64,000 nucleotides of DNA, taken from the NCBI GenBank assembly GCA_900696525.1, contig CAADGL010000012.1:310001-374000 (forward strand), written 5' to 3'. Below the pieces are notes generated by a model. The model did no database searches, was not told where the DNA came from, and saw only the letters and a program-made list of their open reading frames with translations. The position numbers were made by a program, and so were the translations under genes. Positions 42,497 through 51,214 of this stretch are shown here, piece after piece. The DNA comes from an uncultured Planctomycetota bacterium. GTDB lineage: Bacteria > Planctomycetota > Phycisphaerae > UBA1845 > Fen-1342. Position 1 is the first letter of the stretch. Each line of letters starts with the position of its first letter.

Positions 42497-43726
42497 TCAC
42501 CTGTCGTCGGGCTCGGCGACCAGCAATGAGGGGGCTATGTCGCGCTCTTCGCGCACCGTGTCCACGAACCGCCGGAACAAGTAACTCGAATCGTGTGGCC
42601 CGGGGCTGGCCTCGGGGTGGAACTGCACGGCCATCGCCCGCAGGCCGCGGTGCACGAATCCTTCAAGGCTCTGATCGTTCAGGTTCACGTGCGTCACCGT
42701 GCCGCCGGCGCGCTCCAGCGACGCGGCGTCCACCGCGAAGCCGTGGTTCTGGCTCGTGATCTCGACACGGCCGGCGGGAATGTTCAGCACCGGGACGTTC
42801 GCGCCGTGGTGGCCGAAACGCAGCTTGTAGGTCGTCGCGCCCAGCGCCAGCGCCAGCATCTGGTGCCCCAGGCACACCCCCATCACCGGCAACCGGCCCA
42901 GCAGTGATCGCAGCGTCCCGATCGTATCTCCCACCGCCGCCGGATCGCCCGGCCCGTTCCCCACCAGCAGCCCGTCGGGCCCCAGCGCGAGAATCTGCTC
43001 GGCGGTTGCGCCGGCGGGGGCGATGGTGACACGCGCGCCGGCGTCGGACAGGTGCCGCAGGATGTTGTGCTTGATGCCGCAGTCGATCGCCACGATGTGG
43101 CAGCCGGCGTGCGCGGGGGGCGCCGCGGCGCCCCCCTGCATGGGCCGGACACCCGTCGCGCCGCCCGCCGCACTCGTTACCGTGCACTCGTCACTTGTCA
43201 TTCTCCACAGCCGCTCCGACCACTCGCCGATCTGGGCAGGCGCGACCTGCCGCACGAGGTTCGCGCCGGCCATCGACGGGGCGGCGGCGGCAAGCCGCAC
43301 GAGCTCGAGGTCGCTGGCAATCTCGGTGGAGATGACGCCGCGCAGCGCCCCGTGCTCGCGGATTCGGCGGGTGATGGCGCGGGTGTCGACGCCGGTGAGG
43401 CCGATGACGCCGAGCTGTTTGAGAAAATCGGCGAGGTCGGCGGTGGCGCGGTAGTTGCTCGGGCGAGCAGCGGCTTCCCTGACGACGAAGCCGGAGAGAT
43501 GCGGCCGGGCCGATTCGAAATCCTCCGGGTTGACGCCGTAGTTGCCGATCAGCGGGAACGTCATGGTGACGATCTGGCCGCAGTAGGAGGGGTCGGTGAA
43601 GACCTCCTGGTAGCCGGTGTGGGCGGTGTTGAAGACGACTTCGCCGGTGCGCGTGCCCTCGGCGCCGAAGGCCGTGCCGGTGAAGATCGTGCCGTCTTCG
43701 AGCGCGAGCTTGCAGGGCTTCTTCAT
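42497..43726 (-). CDS. carA: Carbamoyl-phosphate synthase, small (glutaminase) subunit
   Basis: CarA releases ammonia from glutamine for carbamoyl phosphate, needed for arginine and pyrimidines. The 409-residue protein starts LALEDGTIFTGTAFG and has the class I glutaminase part with the catalytic Cys at about 285 in VMGVCLGHQM, and the His/Glu in VQFHPEASPGP. A stretch of about 33 residues (176-208) between the two domains is low-complexity (Ala, Gly, Pro) and absent from typical CarA (about 380 residues). The DNA of that stretch holds GCACTCGT twice, 14 nt apart. The large subunit carB is not nearby. Divergent from uvrA. Confidence 0.95.
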   Translation of the reverse strand: MKKPCKLALEDGTIFTGTAFGAEGTRTGEVVFNTAHTGYQEVFTDPSYCGQIVTMTFPLIGNYGVNPEDFESARPHLSGFVVREAAARPSNYRATADLADFLKQLGVIGLTGVDTRAITRRIREHGALRGVISTEIASDLELVRLAAAAPSMAGANLVRQVAPAQIGEWSERLWRMTSDECTVTSAAGGATGVRPMQGGAAAPPAHAGCHIVAIDCGIKHNILRHLSDAGARVTIAPAGATAEQILALGPDGLLVGNGPGDPAAVGDTIGTLRSLLGRLPVMGVCLGHQMLALALGATTYKLRFGHHGANVPVLNIPAGRVEITSQNHGFAVDAASLERAGGTVTHVNLNDQSLEGFVHRGLRAMAVQFHPEASPGPHDSSYLFRRFVDTVREERDIAPSLLVAEPDDR

Positions 43727-43822
43727 CGTCGGGTCCGGGCTCCGCGGCTGGAGATCGCCCGCTATTCTATTCGCCGCGGCGCCTCGCGGCGAGCGCGGCG
43801 GCAAGCGGGGCCCGGGCGTAGA

Positions 43823-45808
43823 ATGCCGCGTATGGCTCGAAGGCCGGACGAGCGTCGCGAGATTCGCATTGCGGGGGCGCGCGAGCACAACCTGCGCGAC
43901 GTGAGCCTGACGCTGCCGAAGGGGCGCCTGATCTGCTTCACGGGCGTCTCGGGCAGCGGCAAGAGCAGCCTGGCGTTCGACACGCTGTACGCCGAGGGCC
44001 AGCGGCGCTACATCGAGTCGCTGAGTTCGTACGCGCGCCAGTTCCTGGGCGAACTGCCGAAGCCCGACGTCGACCAGATCAGCGGGCTGTCGCCGTCGAT
44101 CAGCATCCAGCAGAAGACCAGCGGCTGGAACCCGCGCAGCACCGTCGGGACGATCACGCAGATACACGACTACCTGCGCGTGCTGTTCGCGCGGGCGGGC
44201 GAGCCCGCCTGCCCGCGCTGCGGCCGGCCGATCGCCGCCCAGACGCGCGAGCAGATGCTGGCGCAGGTGCTGGCGCTGCCGGAGGGGACGCGATTCCTGC
44301 TGCTGGCGCCGAAGGTGCGCGGGCAGAAGGGCGAGCATCGCGACCTGTTCGCCGAGCTCGTGAATCAGGGCTACGTGCGGGCGCGGGTCGATGGCGAGGT
44401 CGCCGAGCTGGCCAGCCCGCCGCCGCTCGACCGCAACCGCCGGCATGACGTCGAAGTCGTCATCGACCGCCTCGAAGTGCGGCCGAACATGCGGGCGCGC
44501 CTCTCGGAGAGCCTCGACCTGGCGCTCACCGTCGGACAGGGAACCGCGATCGTCTCCGTTCTCGCTGCCCCGAACCCGGGGGACCGGCCTCCCGCCGGTC
44601 CTTCCCCCTCCCGACCGACCGCCGACCTGCTGCTCTCCAGCGCCTACGCCTGCACGGCCTGCGGCGTCGGCTTCGAGCATCCCACGCCGCAGATGTTCAG
44701 CTTCAACAGTCCGCAGGGCATGTGTCCGGCGTGCGACGGGCTGGGGACGCGCTTCGACTTCGACCCCGACCTGCTGATTCCGGACAAGTCCAGGAGCTTC
44801 TGGGAGCCGTGCATCGTGCCGCTGCGCCGCCCCCCGGGACGCTGGGCGCGGCACATCTACCAGGGGGTGGCGGACTACCTCGGCGTGGACCTCGATCGGC
44901 CCTGGCGGGAGCTGCCGGCGGCGGCGCGCCGGGCCATTCTGCACGGCACGGGTGCGGCGCACATCACGTACGAATGGCGCAGCCGGCACGGCGTCTGGAA
45001 GCATGGCGGGCCGTTCGAGGGCGTCATCGCCGAGTTGAGTGCCCGCTACCGGAAATCAAGCAGCGGGATGGTGCGGCGGTACTACGAGCAGTTCATGCGG
45101 CAGGCAACCTGCACGACGTGCAATGGTTCGCGATTGGCGCCGCAGGCGCTGGCGGTGCGCCTGCGCGGGCCGGTGGACGGGCCAGGATCAGCAGCGCTGA
45201 ACATCGACGAGGCGTGCAAGCTGAGCATTCGTGACGCGCTGCGGTTCTTCGAAGGGCTCGAGGTCGAAGGAGTGCGCGGCCTGATTGCCGCCGAGCCGCT
45301 GAAGGAGATCCGGGCGCGGCTGCGTTTCCTGGTGGACGTCGGGCTGGATTATCTCACGCTGGACCGGGCCGCGCCGACGCTCTCGGGCGGCGAGTCGCAG
45401 CGCATCCGCCTCGCGAGCCAGATCGGCTGCGGCCTGGTGGGCGTGCTGTACGTGCTCGACGAGCCCAGCATCGGCCTGCACCCGCGCGATAACCGCCGCC
45501 TGCTGGCTTCGCTGGAGCGCCTCCGCGACATGGGCAATACCGTCATCGTCGTCGAGCATGACCGCGAAACCATGGAGGCCGCCGACCACATCGTCGATTT
45601 CGGCCCCGGCCCGGGCGTGCGCGGCGGGCAGGTCGTGGCCCAGGGGACCGTCGCCGACATCGCCGCGGCCAGCGACTCCGTCACGGGCGCCTACCTCGCC
45701 GGGCGACGACAGATTGAGCTGCCGGCGGCGCGGCGGCCGATCAGCGCGGCCTGGCCCGAGCCGCGGCCGTCGGCCGGCCGCAAGCGGGCGCCTAGAGAAA
45801 ATCTGTAA
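43823..45808 (+). CDS. uvrA: UvrA, N-terminal half only (one ATPase module)
   Basis: UvrA finds DNA damage and loads UvrB in nucleotide-excision repair. This 661-residue protein (usual length about 940) contains the first ATPase module complete: Walker A GVSGSGKSS at residues 41-49, the UvrB-binding region (EVVIDRLEVRPNMRARL), the first zinc module (CPRC, CTAC, CPAC), signature LSGGESQRIRLASQ near 520 and Walker B LDEPSIGLH near 548. It ends just after the segment GAYLAGRRQIELP, where E. coli UvrA begins its second ATPase module; that half is missing. The downstream gene hemW is complete and overlaps on the other strand by 17 nt, so no frameshifted second half follows. A TAGAAT at 43819-43824 sits 7 nt before a second ATG at 43832, a possible leaderless start. 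Confidence 0.92.
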   Translation: MPRMARRPDERREIRIAGAREHNLRDVSLTLPKGRLICFTGVSGSGKSSLAFDTLYAEGQRRYIESLSSYARQFLGELPKPDVDQISGLSPSISIQQKTSGWNPRSTVGTITQIHDYLRVLFARAGEPACPRCGRPIAAQTREQMLAQVLALPEGTRFLLLAPKVRGQKGEHRDLFAELVNQGYVRARVDGEVAELASPPPLDRNRRHDVEVVIDRLEVRPNMRARLSESLDLALTVGQGTAIVSVLAAPNPGDRPPAGPSPSRPTADLLLSSAYACTACGVGFEHPTPQMFSFNSPQGMCPACDGLGTRFDFDPDLLIPDKSRSFWEPCIVPLRRPPGRWARHIYQGVADYLGVDLDRPWRELPAAARRAILHGTGAAHITYEWRSRHGVWKHGGPFEGVIAELSARYRKSSSGMVRRYYEQFMRQATCTTCNGSRLAPQALAVRLRGPVDGPGSAALNIDEACKLSIRDALRFFEGLEVEGVRGLIAAEPLKEIRARLRFLVDVGLDYLTLDRAAPTLSGGESQRIRLASQIGCGLVGVLYVLDEPSIGLHPRDNRRLLASLERLRDMGNTVIVVEHDRETMEAADHIVDFGPGPGVRGGQVVAQGTVADIAAASDSVTGAYLAGRRQIELPAARRPISAAWPEPRPSAGRKRAPRENL

Positions 45809-46931
45809 TCACCGAATCGGCCACGAGCATGCCGCGCCGCGTAAGCCGCAGGGTCGCGGGGCCGATTTCCAGCAGTCCGAGTTCCGCGTGCCGCCGGACC
45901 TGGTCGCCGAAGAGCTCGGCCGGATCATGGCCGAAGCGCTGCGCGAAGCGCCGCCGGTCGATCCCCTCGACGAGGCGCAGCTCCAGCATGACGCTCTCGC
46001 GGGCGCGCTGCTCGGGCGAGAGGGTCTCCTGCTGCGCGCGCGGGCTGCGGCCCTCGTCCAGGCAGCGGACGTACTCGGCGGTGTCGGGCACGTTCTTGTA
46101 GCGCACGCCCCCGACGAACCCCGACGCCGAGGGGCCGATCCCGAGATAGGGCTCGTTGTGCCAGTAGACCAGGTTGTGCCGGCACTCGCGGCCCGGGCGG
46201 GCGAAGTTGCTGATCTCGTACTGTCGCAGGCCGGCGGCGGCCAGCGTGGCCACCGTGGCCTCGTACATGTCGGCCTCGAGCTCCGGGTCGGCCGGGCGGA
46301 TGCGGCCGCCCTTCATCTGCTCATGCAGCGGCGTGCCGGGCTCGAAGGTCAGGCCGTAGCACGAGAGGTGATCGGGCTCCAGCTCCAGGGCGGCATCGAG
46401 GCTGCGCCGCCAGGAGTCGAGCGATTGGCCGGGCACGGCGAAGATGAGGTCGAGATTGATGTTGTCGATGCCCGCGGCGCGGGCGTGCCGCACGGTCTGC
46501 GCGACCTGCTCGGGACGGTGGATGCGCTCGAGCACGCGCAGCTCCGCGGGGTCGAAGGACTGGGCGCCGATCGACACGCGGTTCACTCCGGCCGATGCCA
46601 GCGCGTCGGCCACCTGGGGCGAGACGGTCGCAGGGTTGGCCTCGACGGTGAATTCGAGCTCGGCGCCGAGGGGCGGCTCGGCCAGCACAGCCAGCAGCCG
46701 GGCCAGCAGGTCAGGGGCCAGCGTGGTCGGCGTGCCGCCGCCGACGAAGATCGTGAGAGGCTCGAGCCGGCAGCGGCTGCGCTGGGCGCGCAGTTCGGCG
46801 GTGAGCGCCCGCACGAGTCGTGGCGCGGCCCGCGTATCGAGGACCTCGGAGTAGAAGTCGCAGTAGCCGCAGATGGTATGGCAGTACGGGACGTGGACGT
46901 AAAGCGCTCGAACGGTCGGCGAAGTTGTCAT
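45792..46931 (-). CDS. hemW: HemW-like radical SAM protein (coproporphyrinogen III oxidase family)
   Basis: A 379-residue radical-SAM protein. The iron-sulfur motif is CHTICGYC near residue 17 (CxxxCxxC), followed by TIFVGGGTPT near 62, NRVSIGAQSFD near 116, NLDLIFAVPGQ near 160 and a C-terminal HemN-like domain. HemW is now viewed as a heme chaperone rather than an oxidase; true HemN oxidases carry an extra cysteine in CxxxCxxCxC, which is absent here (the motif continues D-F). The 3' end overlaps the uvrA end by 17 nt. Divergent from the FHA gene with 102 nt between. Confidence 0.92.
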   Translation of the reverse strand: MTTSPTVRALYVHVPYCHTICGYCDFYSEVLDTRAAPRLVRALTAELRAQRSRCRLEPLTIFVGGGTPTTLAPDLLARLLAVLAEPPLGAELEFTVEANPATVSPQVADALASAGVNRVSIGAQSFDPAELRVLERIHRPEQVAQTVRHARAAGIDNINLDLIFAVPGQSLDSWRRSLDAALELEPDHLSCYGLTFEPGTPLHEQMKGGRIRPADPELEADMYEATVATLAAAGLRQYEISNFARPGRECRHNLVYWHNEPYLGIGPSASGFVGGVRYKNVPDTAEYVRCLDEGRSPRAQQETLSPEQRARESVMLELRLVEGIDRRRFAQRFGHDPAELFGDQVRRHAELGLLEIGPATLRLTRRGMLVADSVITDFL

Positions 46932-47033
46932 CGGCGATGGTGCGCCTTAGTATCCCGCAATCGGCCCTGACGGTGCTATTGTAGCCTGGCAGACGGCGCA
47001 GGGGCGCACCCGCCCCGACACGGGGTGAACCAG

Positions 47034-47561
47034 ATGAAGGTCGTGCTCGTCAAGTTCAGGGGCGACCAGCGGCGAGATTTCGCGCTCGGCCCCGACAAAA
47101 CGGTCGTCGGCCGGGCCACCGAATGCACGCTGCGCGTCCCGGCCCGTGACGTCTCGCGCCGCCACTGCGAGATCGAAGTGGCCGGCGGCCGTGTGCTGGT
47201 GCGCGACCTCGGCAGCTCGAACGGCACCTTCCTCAATGGCAAGCGCATCACCGAGGCGCAGCTCAACCCCGGAGACCGCCTCACCATCGGCCCCGTCACC
47301 TTCGTCGTGCAGATCGACGGCAAGCCCGCGGCCATGCGGCCTGCCGACGCCGCCCCGCCCAAGGCCAGCGCCGCGCCGCTCGACCTCGACAGCGACCTGC
47401 TCGATCTCGACGACGTCGATTTCGACGACGAGAAAGGCGCGCTGGCGACCGATTTCGGCGACGAGGAGCCCGGCCCGCCCGCCAAGCCCGCGCCGCCGCC
47501 GAGGCCCGCCGGCAAGCCCCCTGCGCCGCCTCCTTCCAGGCCCCCCGGTCGCAAGCCCTAG
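47034..47561 (+). CDS. FHA-domain protein with acidic and proline-rich tail
   Basis: A 175-residue protein. The forkhead-associated domain (about residues 18-95) has the phosphothreonine-binding pattern VGRATECTLRVPARDVSRRHCEI then GSSNGTFLNGKRI. A strongly acidic segment (about 110-135, Asp-rich) and a Pro/Lys tail follow. FHA proteins bind phosphorylated Thr peptides, usually in Ser/Thr kinase pathways; no kinase is nearby. The ATG at 47034 is preceded by GGGGTGA; a GTG 9 nt upstream is also possible. It is followed at 20 nt by a membrane protein gene, probably in the same transcript. Confidence 0.9.
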   Translation: MKVVLVKFRGDQRRDFALGPDKTVVGRATECTLRVPARDVSRRHCEIEVAGGRVLVRDLGSSNGTFLNGKRITEAQLNPGDRLTIGPVTFVVQIDGKPAAMRPADAAPPKASAAPLDLDSDLLDLDDVDFDDEKGALATDFGDEEPGPPAKPAPPPRPAGKPPAPPPSRPPGRKP

Positions 47562-47581
47562 GCGCCGACTGAGACCTGGCC

Positions 47582-48235
47582 ATGTTCTGGCATCACGCTC
47601 GAAACGGACTGGCGGCGCTGGCCGTCCTGGGCGTTCTCGCGCTCACGGGGCTGCTTCTGGCGGCGGCGCGCCGACCCGCGTGGTATCAACCGCGCTCGGT
47701 CGACCACGCCCGCCTCGCGATCGACAAGGCGGCCGCCTTCCGCACCGTCGATGAGATCAGCGCGGCGCTGAATGCCCGCCAGCCGATCGAGTTCGCGCTC
47801 GACGAAGCGCAGGTGAATCGCTGGTTGGCCGCCCGTTGCGAAATCTGGCCCGACGCCGAGCTCGCCCGGCTCACGCCGCTCGAGCGGCCGCTGGTCCACA
47901 TGCTGCCGGACGGGACGTTGCGCGTCGCGGCCACCGTCGCCGCCGGCGAGTGGCGCGGCGTGCTGGCGCTGACGTTCCGTTTCGAGACGGCCGGGGACGA
48001 ACTCGTGATTCACTGGACCGGCGTGCAGTTCGGCGCGCTCCCCGTCCCGCGACATTGGGTCAGTGGGGCGATCGACCGCTTCGTGCCGAGCCAGGCGGCG
48101 CCGCTGCGCGCGTTTGATCAGGGCGCCTCGCGCATCCCGAACCGCTGGACCTGGCCGAACGGCCGGCGCGACTTCCGCATCGAGCGGCTGGAAGTGCGGG
48201 CCGGCGAAGTTCTCATCCGCCTCGCACCGCTGTAG
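47582..48235 (+). CDS. Membrane-anchored protein of unknown function
   Basis: A 217-residue protein with one N-terminal hydrophobic helix (about residues 8-28) and a soluble, probably periplasmic, remainder. A LNARQPIEFALDEAQVNRWLA segment and a LRVAATVAAGEWRGVLALTFRF strand pair give it a look of small beta-rich anchored proteins such as DUF2140, but I do not recognise it firmly. It follows the FHA gene by 20 nt and ends 69 nt before the convergent helicase. A hairpin with 7-bp arms (48236-48242 and 48257-48263) follows the stop. Confidence 0.65.
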   Translation: MFWHHARNGLAALAVLGVLALTGLLLAAARRPAWYQPRSVDHARLAIDKAAAFRTVDEISAALNARQPIEFALDEAQVNRWLAARCEIWPDAELARLTPLERPLVHMLPDGTLRVAATVAAGEWRGVLALTFRFETAGDELVIHWTGVQFGALPVPRHWVSGAIDRFVPSQAAPLRAFDQGASRIPNRWTWPNGRRDFRIERLEVRAGEVLIRLAPL

Positions 48236-48263
48236 CCGCGCTGGCGGGTCCTCATTAGCGCGG
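48236..48263. terminator. Hairpin in convergent gap before UvrD-type helicase end
   Basis: CCGCGCT and AGCGCGG pair around a 14-nt loop, starting at the first base after the stop of the membrane-protein gene. No clear T-run; weak terminator candidate. Confidence 0.35.
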
Positions 48264-48304
48264 TTCGGCGCCAGATCGCGCTCGACCTCCCGGCGCGATC
48301 CGGA

Positions 48305-50641
48305 TCACGACCGGCCCGGCCCGTTCCCGCGCCGGCCGCCCGGCGCCAGCGGCTCCAGCTTCGCAAACTCGAGCACGAACGCTTTCTCTCCGACGCCGGC
48401 GAACCGGATGCCGGCGCGGACGCGGTCGCCGCCGCGGTCGATCCACTCGACCTGCCCGACGCCGTAGTCGGCGTGTCGCACGAGCATGCCGCGGTCCCAA
48501 TCGTCGAATGGGCCGGGCGCGGGCGGCGCGCTTGGTGTGATCGTCGGGTCATCGGGCGAGAAGACCCGCTCGCCGTATGGGTCGCCCGACACCGCGCGCC
48601 CGCGCGCCCCGCGGCGCGGCCATGCGCCCGCGGGCTCGTCCAGCGTGACGTATCGCGGCCCGGCGGGCGGGGGCGCTGTGAAGGCGGGCTGGAAGCGGCG
48701 GCGTTCCAGCAGTCCGTCGGCAATCTCGTGCACGAACTGCGACGCGGCCCGGGGCATGGGCACACCGCGGATGAGCCGCTGGCTGGTGAAGGACAGGTAG
48801 AGGCGCTCGCGGGCCCGCGTGATTCCGACGAAGCAGAGACGCCGTTCTTCCTCGAGGTCGCCGGCGCGTTTCAGGCTGCGCTCGTGCGGCAGCAGTCCCT
48901 GTTCGAGACCGATGAGGAAGACAAACGGAAACTCGAGCCCCTTGGCGGTGTGCAGGGTCATCAGCACGGCGGCGCCGCCCTCGTCGGCCAGCCCGTCCTG
49001 GTCGCTGACGAGCGCCGTGCGCTGAAGGAAATCCTCCAGCGTCGCACCAGGGTTCTCCTGCTCGAACGCGACGGCCGCGTTGACGAGCTCGCGCACGTTC
49101 GCCAGGCGGTCCTCGCCGCCGGATTCGCCTTCCTCGCGGTAGTAGGCCTCGAGTCCCGAGCGCGCGATCGTCGCGCTCACGAGCTCACCGACGGCTCCGG
49201 CCCCGGGGCCGCCCGTCGCCGACGCCAGCTCGCGCAGCCCGTCGAGCAGGGCGTTGAACTGGCCGATGCGGGCGACGACGGCGGGAGTCAGGCCCGGCGC
49301 CCGGCCGGCGTCGCGCAGCACGTCCGCCAGCGGGCGGCCCCATTCGTCCGCCGCCAGCCGCAGGCGATTCAGCGTGGTCTTGCCGATGCCGCGCGGCGGA
49401 GTGTTGATGATGCGCTCCAGCGCGATGCTGTCGGCCGGGTTCACCAGCACGCGCAGGTAGGCCAGCGTGTCCTTGATCTCCTTGCGTTGATAGAACGCGA
49501 CGCCGCGCACGATCTGGTAGGGAATGCCGTGGCGGCGCAGGGCGTCTTCGAGGCCGCGCGACAGGGCGTTGATGCGATAGAAGATGGCGCACTCGGCCGG
49601 GCGCCGGCCGGCGGCGCGCAGCTCGGCGATGACCTGGGCGACCTGCTCGGCCTCGTCGCGATCGCCGACAAACTGCCAGAGCTCGACCGGGTCGCCGGGG
49701 GGGTTGTCGGTCCAGAGCGCCTTGTGCTTTCGCTGCGCGTTGCGGGTGATGAGGCTGTCGGCGACGGCGAGGATGGCCTTGGTGCTGCGGTAGTTCTGTT
49801 CGAGGCGGACGACGCGCGCGTCGGGGTAGTCCTGCTCGAACGAGAGGATGTTGCCGAGGTTGGCGCCGCGCCAGGCGTAGATGCCCTGGTCCGGATCGCC
49901 GGTGACGCAGATGTTGCGGTGCGTGCGCGTCAGCAGGCGCGCGATCAGGTACTGGGCGTAGTTCGTGTCCTGGTACTCGTCGATCATCAGGTAGCGGAAG
50001 CGCTGATTGAGCCGGTCGGCGAGCTCGGCGTTGTCGCGCAGCGCGAGGGCCACGCGCATGAGCAGGTCGTCGAAATCGACGGCGTTGCGGTCCTGCATCA
50101 ACTGCTCGTAGGTCTCGTACACCTTCGCCAGGGCGCGCTGCTCGTGCGTCTCGGCCTGGTCGAGAACCTGCGCCGGCGTTCGGAGATCGTTCTTTGCGGC
50201 GCTGATGGCCGCCTGGACCTGCTCCGGGCGGAACTGGTTGGGGTTCAGGGCGCGCGCCTGCATCGCCTCCTTGATGCAGCGGAGCTGGTCGTCCTCGTCG
50301 TAGATCGTGAAGCCGGGCTCGACGCGCCCCAGCGAGCCGAACTCGCGCAGCAGCCGCGCCCCCAGCGCGTGAAACGTGTAAACCCACATCTCGCGCCCGA
50401 CGCCCAGCGCCGCGATGCGCGACTTCATCTCCCCGGCGGCCTTGTTCGTGAAGGTGATCGCCAGCACCTGACGCGGCCAGACCCCCTGCTGCACCAACCA
50501 AACCGCCCGGCGCGTGATCACGCGCGTCTTGCCGCTGCCCGGACCGGCCAGCACCAACAGTGGCCCGTCACGATGCGTCACCGCCTCGCGCTGCCGCTCG
50601 TTAAGGTCTTCCAGCAGCCATTCGTCCGCCGCCGCGCTCAT
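48305..50641 (-). CDS. UvrD/PcrA/Rep family ATP-dependent DNA helicase
   Basis: A 778-residue superfamily 1A 3'-to-5' DNA helicase. Motifs in order: LNERQREAV (Q motif), GPGSGKTRVI (Walker A, near residue 32), FTNKAAGEMKSRI (Ia), MIDEYQDTNYAQ (II), GDPDQGIYAWRGA (III), QNYRST (IV), LMTLHTAKGLEFPFVF (V) and FVGITRARERLYL (VI). The C-terminal 60 residues hold the HADYGVGQVEW Tudor-like segment of PcrA/UvrD. Roles are DNA repair and removal of proteins from DNA. The ATG at 50641 begins MSAAADEW just before the Q motif. Convergent with the anchored protein. Confidence 0.95.
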   Translation of the reverse strand: MSAAADEWLLEDLNERQREAVTHRDGPLLVLAGPGSGKTRVITRRAVWLVQQGVWPRQVLAITFTNKAAGEMKSRIAALGVGREMWVYTFHALGARLLREFGSLGRVEPGFTIYDEDDQLRCIKEAMQARALNPNQFRPEQVQAAISAAKNDLRTPAQVLDQAETHEQRALAKVYETYEQLMQDRNAVDFDDLLMRVALALRDNAELADRLNQRFRYLMIDEYQDTNYAQYLIARLLTRTHRNICVTGDPDQGIYAWRGANLGNILSFEQDYPDARVVRLEQNYRSTKAILAVADSLITRNAQRKHKALWTDNPPGDPVELWQFVGDRDEAEQVAQVIAELRAAGRRPAECAIFYRINALSRGLEDALRRHGIPYQIVRGVAFYQRKEIKDTLAYLRVLVNPADSIALERIINTPPRGIGKTTLNRLRLAADEWGRPLADVLRDAGRAPGLTPAVVARIGQFNALLDGLRELASATGGPGAGAVGELVSATIARSGLEAYYREEGESGGEDRLANVRELVNAAVAFEQENPGATLEDFLQRTALVSDQDGLADEGGAAVLMTLHTAKGLEFPFVFLIGLEQGLLPHERSLKRAGDLEEERRLCFVGITRARERLYLSFTSQRLIRGVPMPRAASQFVHEIADGLLERRRFQPAFTAPPPAGPRYVTLDEPAGAWPRRGARGRAVSGDPYGERVFSPDDPTITPSAPPAPGPFDDWDRGMLVRHADYGVGQVEWIDRGGDRVRAGIRFAGVGEKAFVLEFAKLEPLAPGGRRGNGPGRS

Positions 50642-50703
50642 GCTGCGGATATACTCCGCGGCCCACCGGGCGTCCAACGCCCCCACGCCTGTCGGCCCTG
50701 CGC

Positions 50704-50952
50704 TCAGCGTCCCCCGCCGCGCAGCCCGAACTCGACTCGCAGAGGATTGGCGATCGTGATCGAGTCCTGCTGGAGCGTGATCGCCGACAGGCCGCGCGTC
50801 ATCCCTTCGGTGGACGCGGGCGGCGACAGGCGCGTGACGGGAACCTGGATGAACGGCTGGTTGCGCAGGGCGACCTCGTAGAAACACCCGCCAAACTGCG
50901 CGCACGCACCCAGTGACAGCGCGGCCAGAAACCGCCGAAAGGGTCGTCGCAT
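50704..50952 (-). CDS. Small lipoprotein (82 residues)
   Basis: A short predicted lipoprotein. GGGAGAGAAG lies before the ATG at 50952, and the signal ends in LGAC (Cys at residue 17). The mature part of about 65 residues has no recognised domain. It lies 62 nt upstream of the helicase gene on the same strand and may share its transcript. Confidence 0.75.
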   Translation of the reverse strand: MRRPFRRFLAALSLGACAQFGGCFYEVALRNQPFIQVPVTRLSPPASTEGMTRGLSAITLQQDSITIANPLRVEFGLRGGGR

Positions 50953-51214
50953 GACTTCTCTCCCAACAGGGCCCTGATCGAATCACCGCGAAACGGAACC
51001 GCTTTCGCCACTATACCACACCGATAATCCCAACCTCCAGTCTTTTCCTGCCTCCCTCGTTATGAGACCCCGGCGACGACCGCTGTTTCTACTGGCCGGC
51101 GCGCGGCGGCGCGCCGATTTCCTGTGCGGGCCAACGCACAACGCGCGCCGGCCGGGCAATCCGCGCCTGGACCGGCAGCGCTGTCGCGCGCCGGGCGCTG
51201 CCGGGTCGGAGACG

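Noticed and set aside
42497..45004. Long N-terminal extension of carA across uvrA
   Set aside because: The extended frame is antisense to uvrA; the real CarA begins at 43726 where family similarity starts.
45809..46900. Missing second half of UvrA hidden in another frame downstream
   Set aside because: The region is filled by a complete hemW on the minus strand; no UvrA-type second Walker A or signature motif is visible in the plus frames.
48473..50881. 802-codon plus-strand frame over the UvrD-type helicase
   Set aside because: Antisense shadow with no domain; the helicase motifs are complete on the minus strand.
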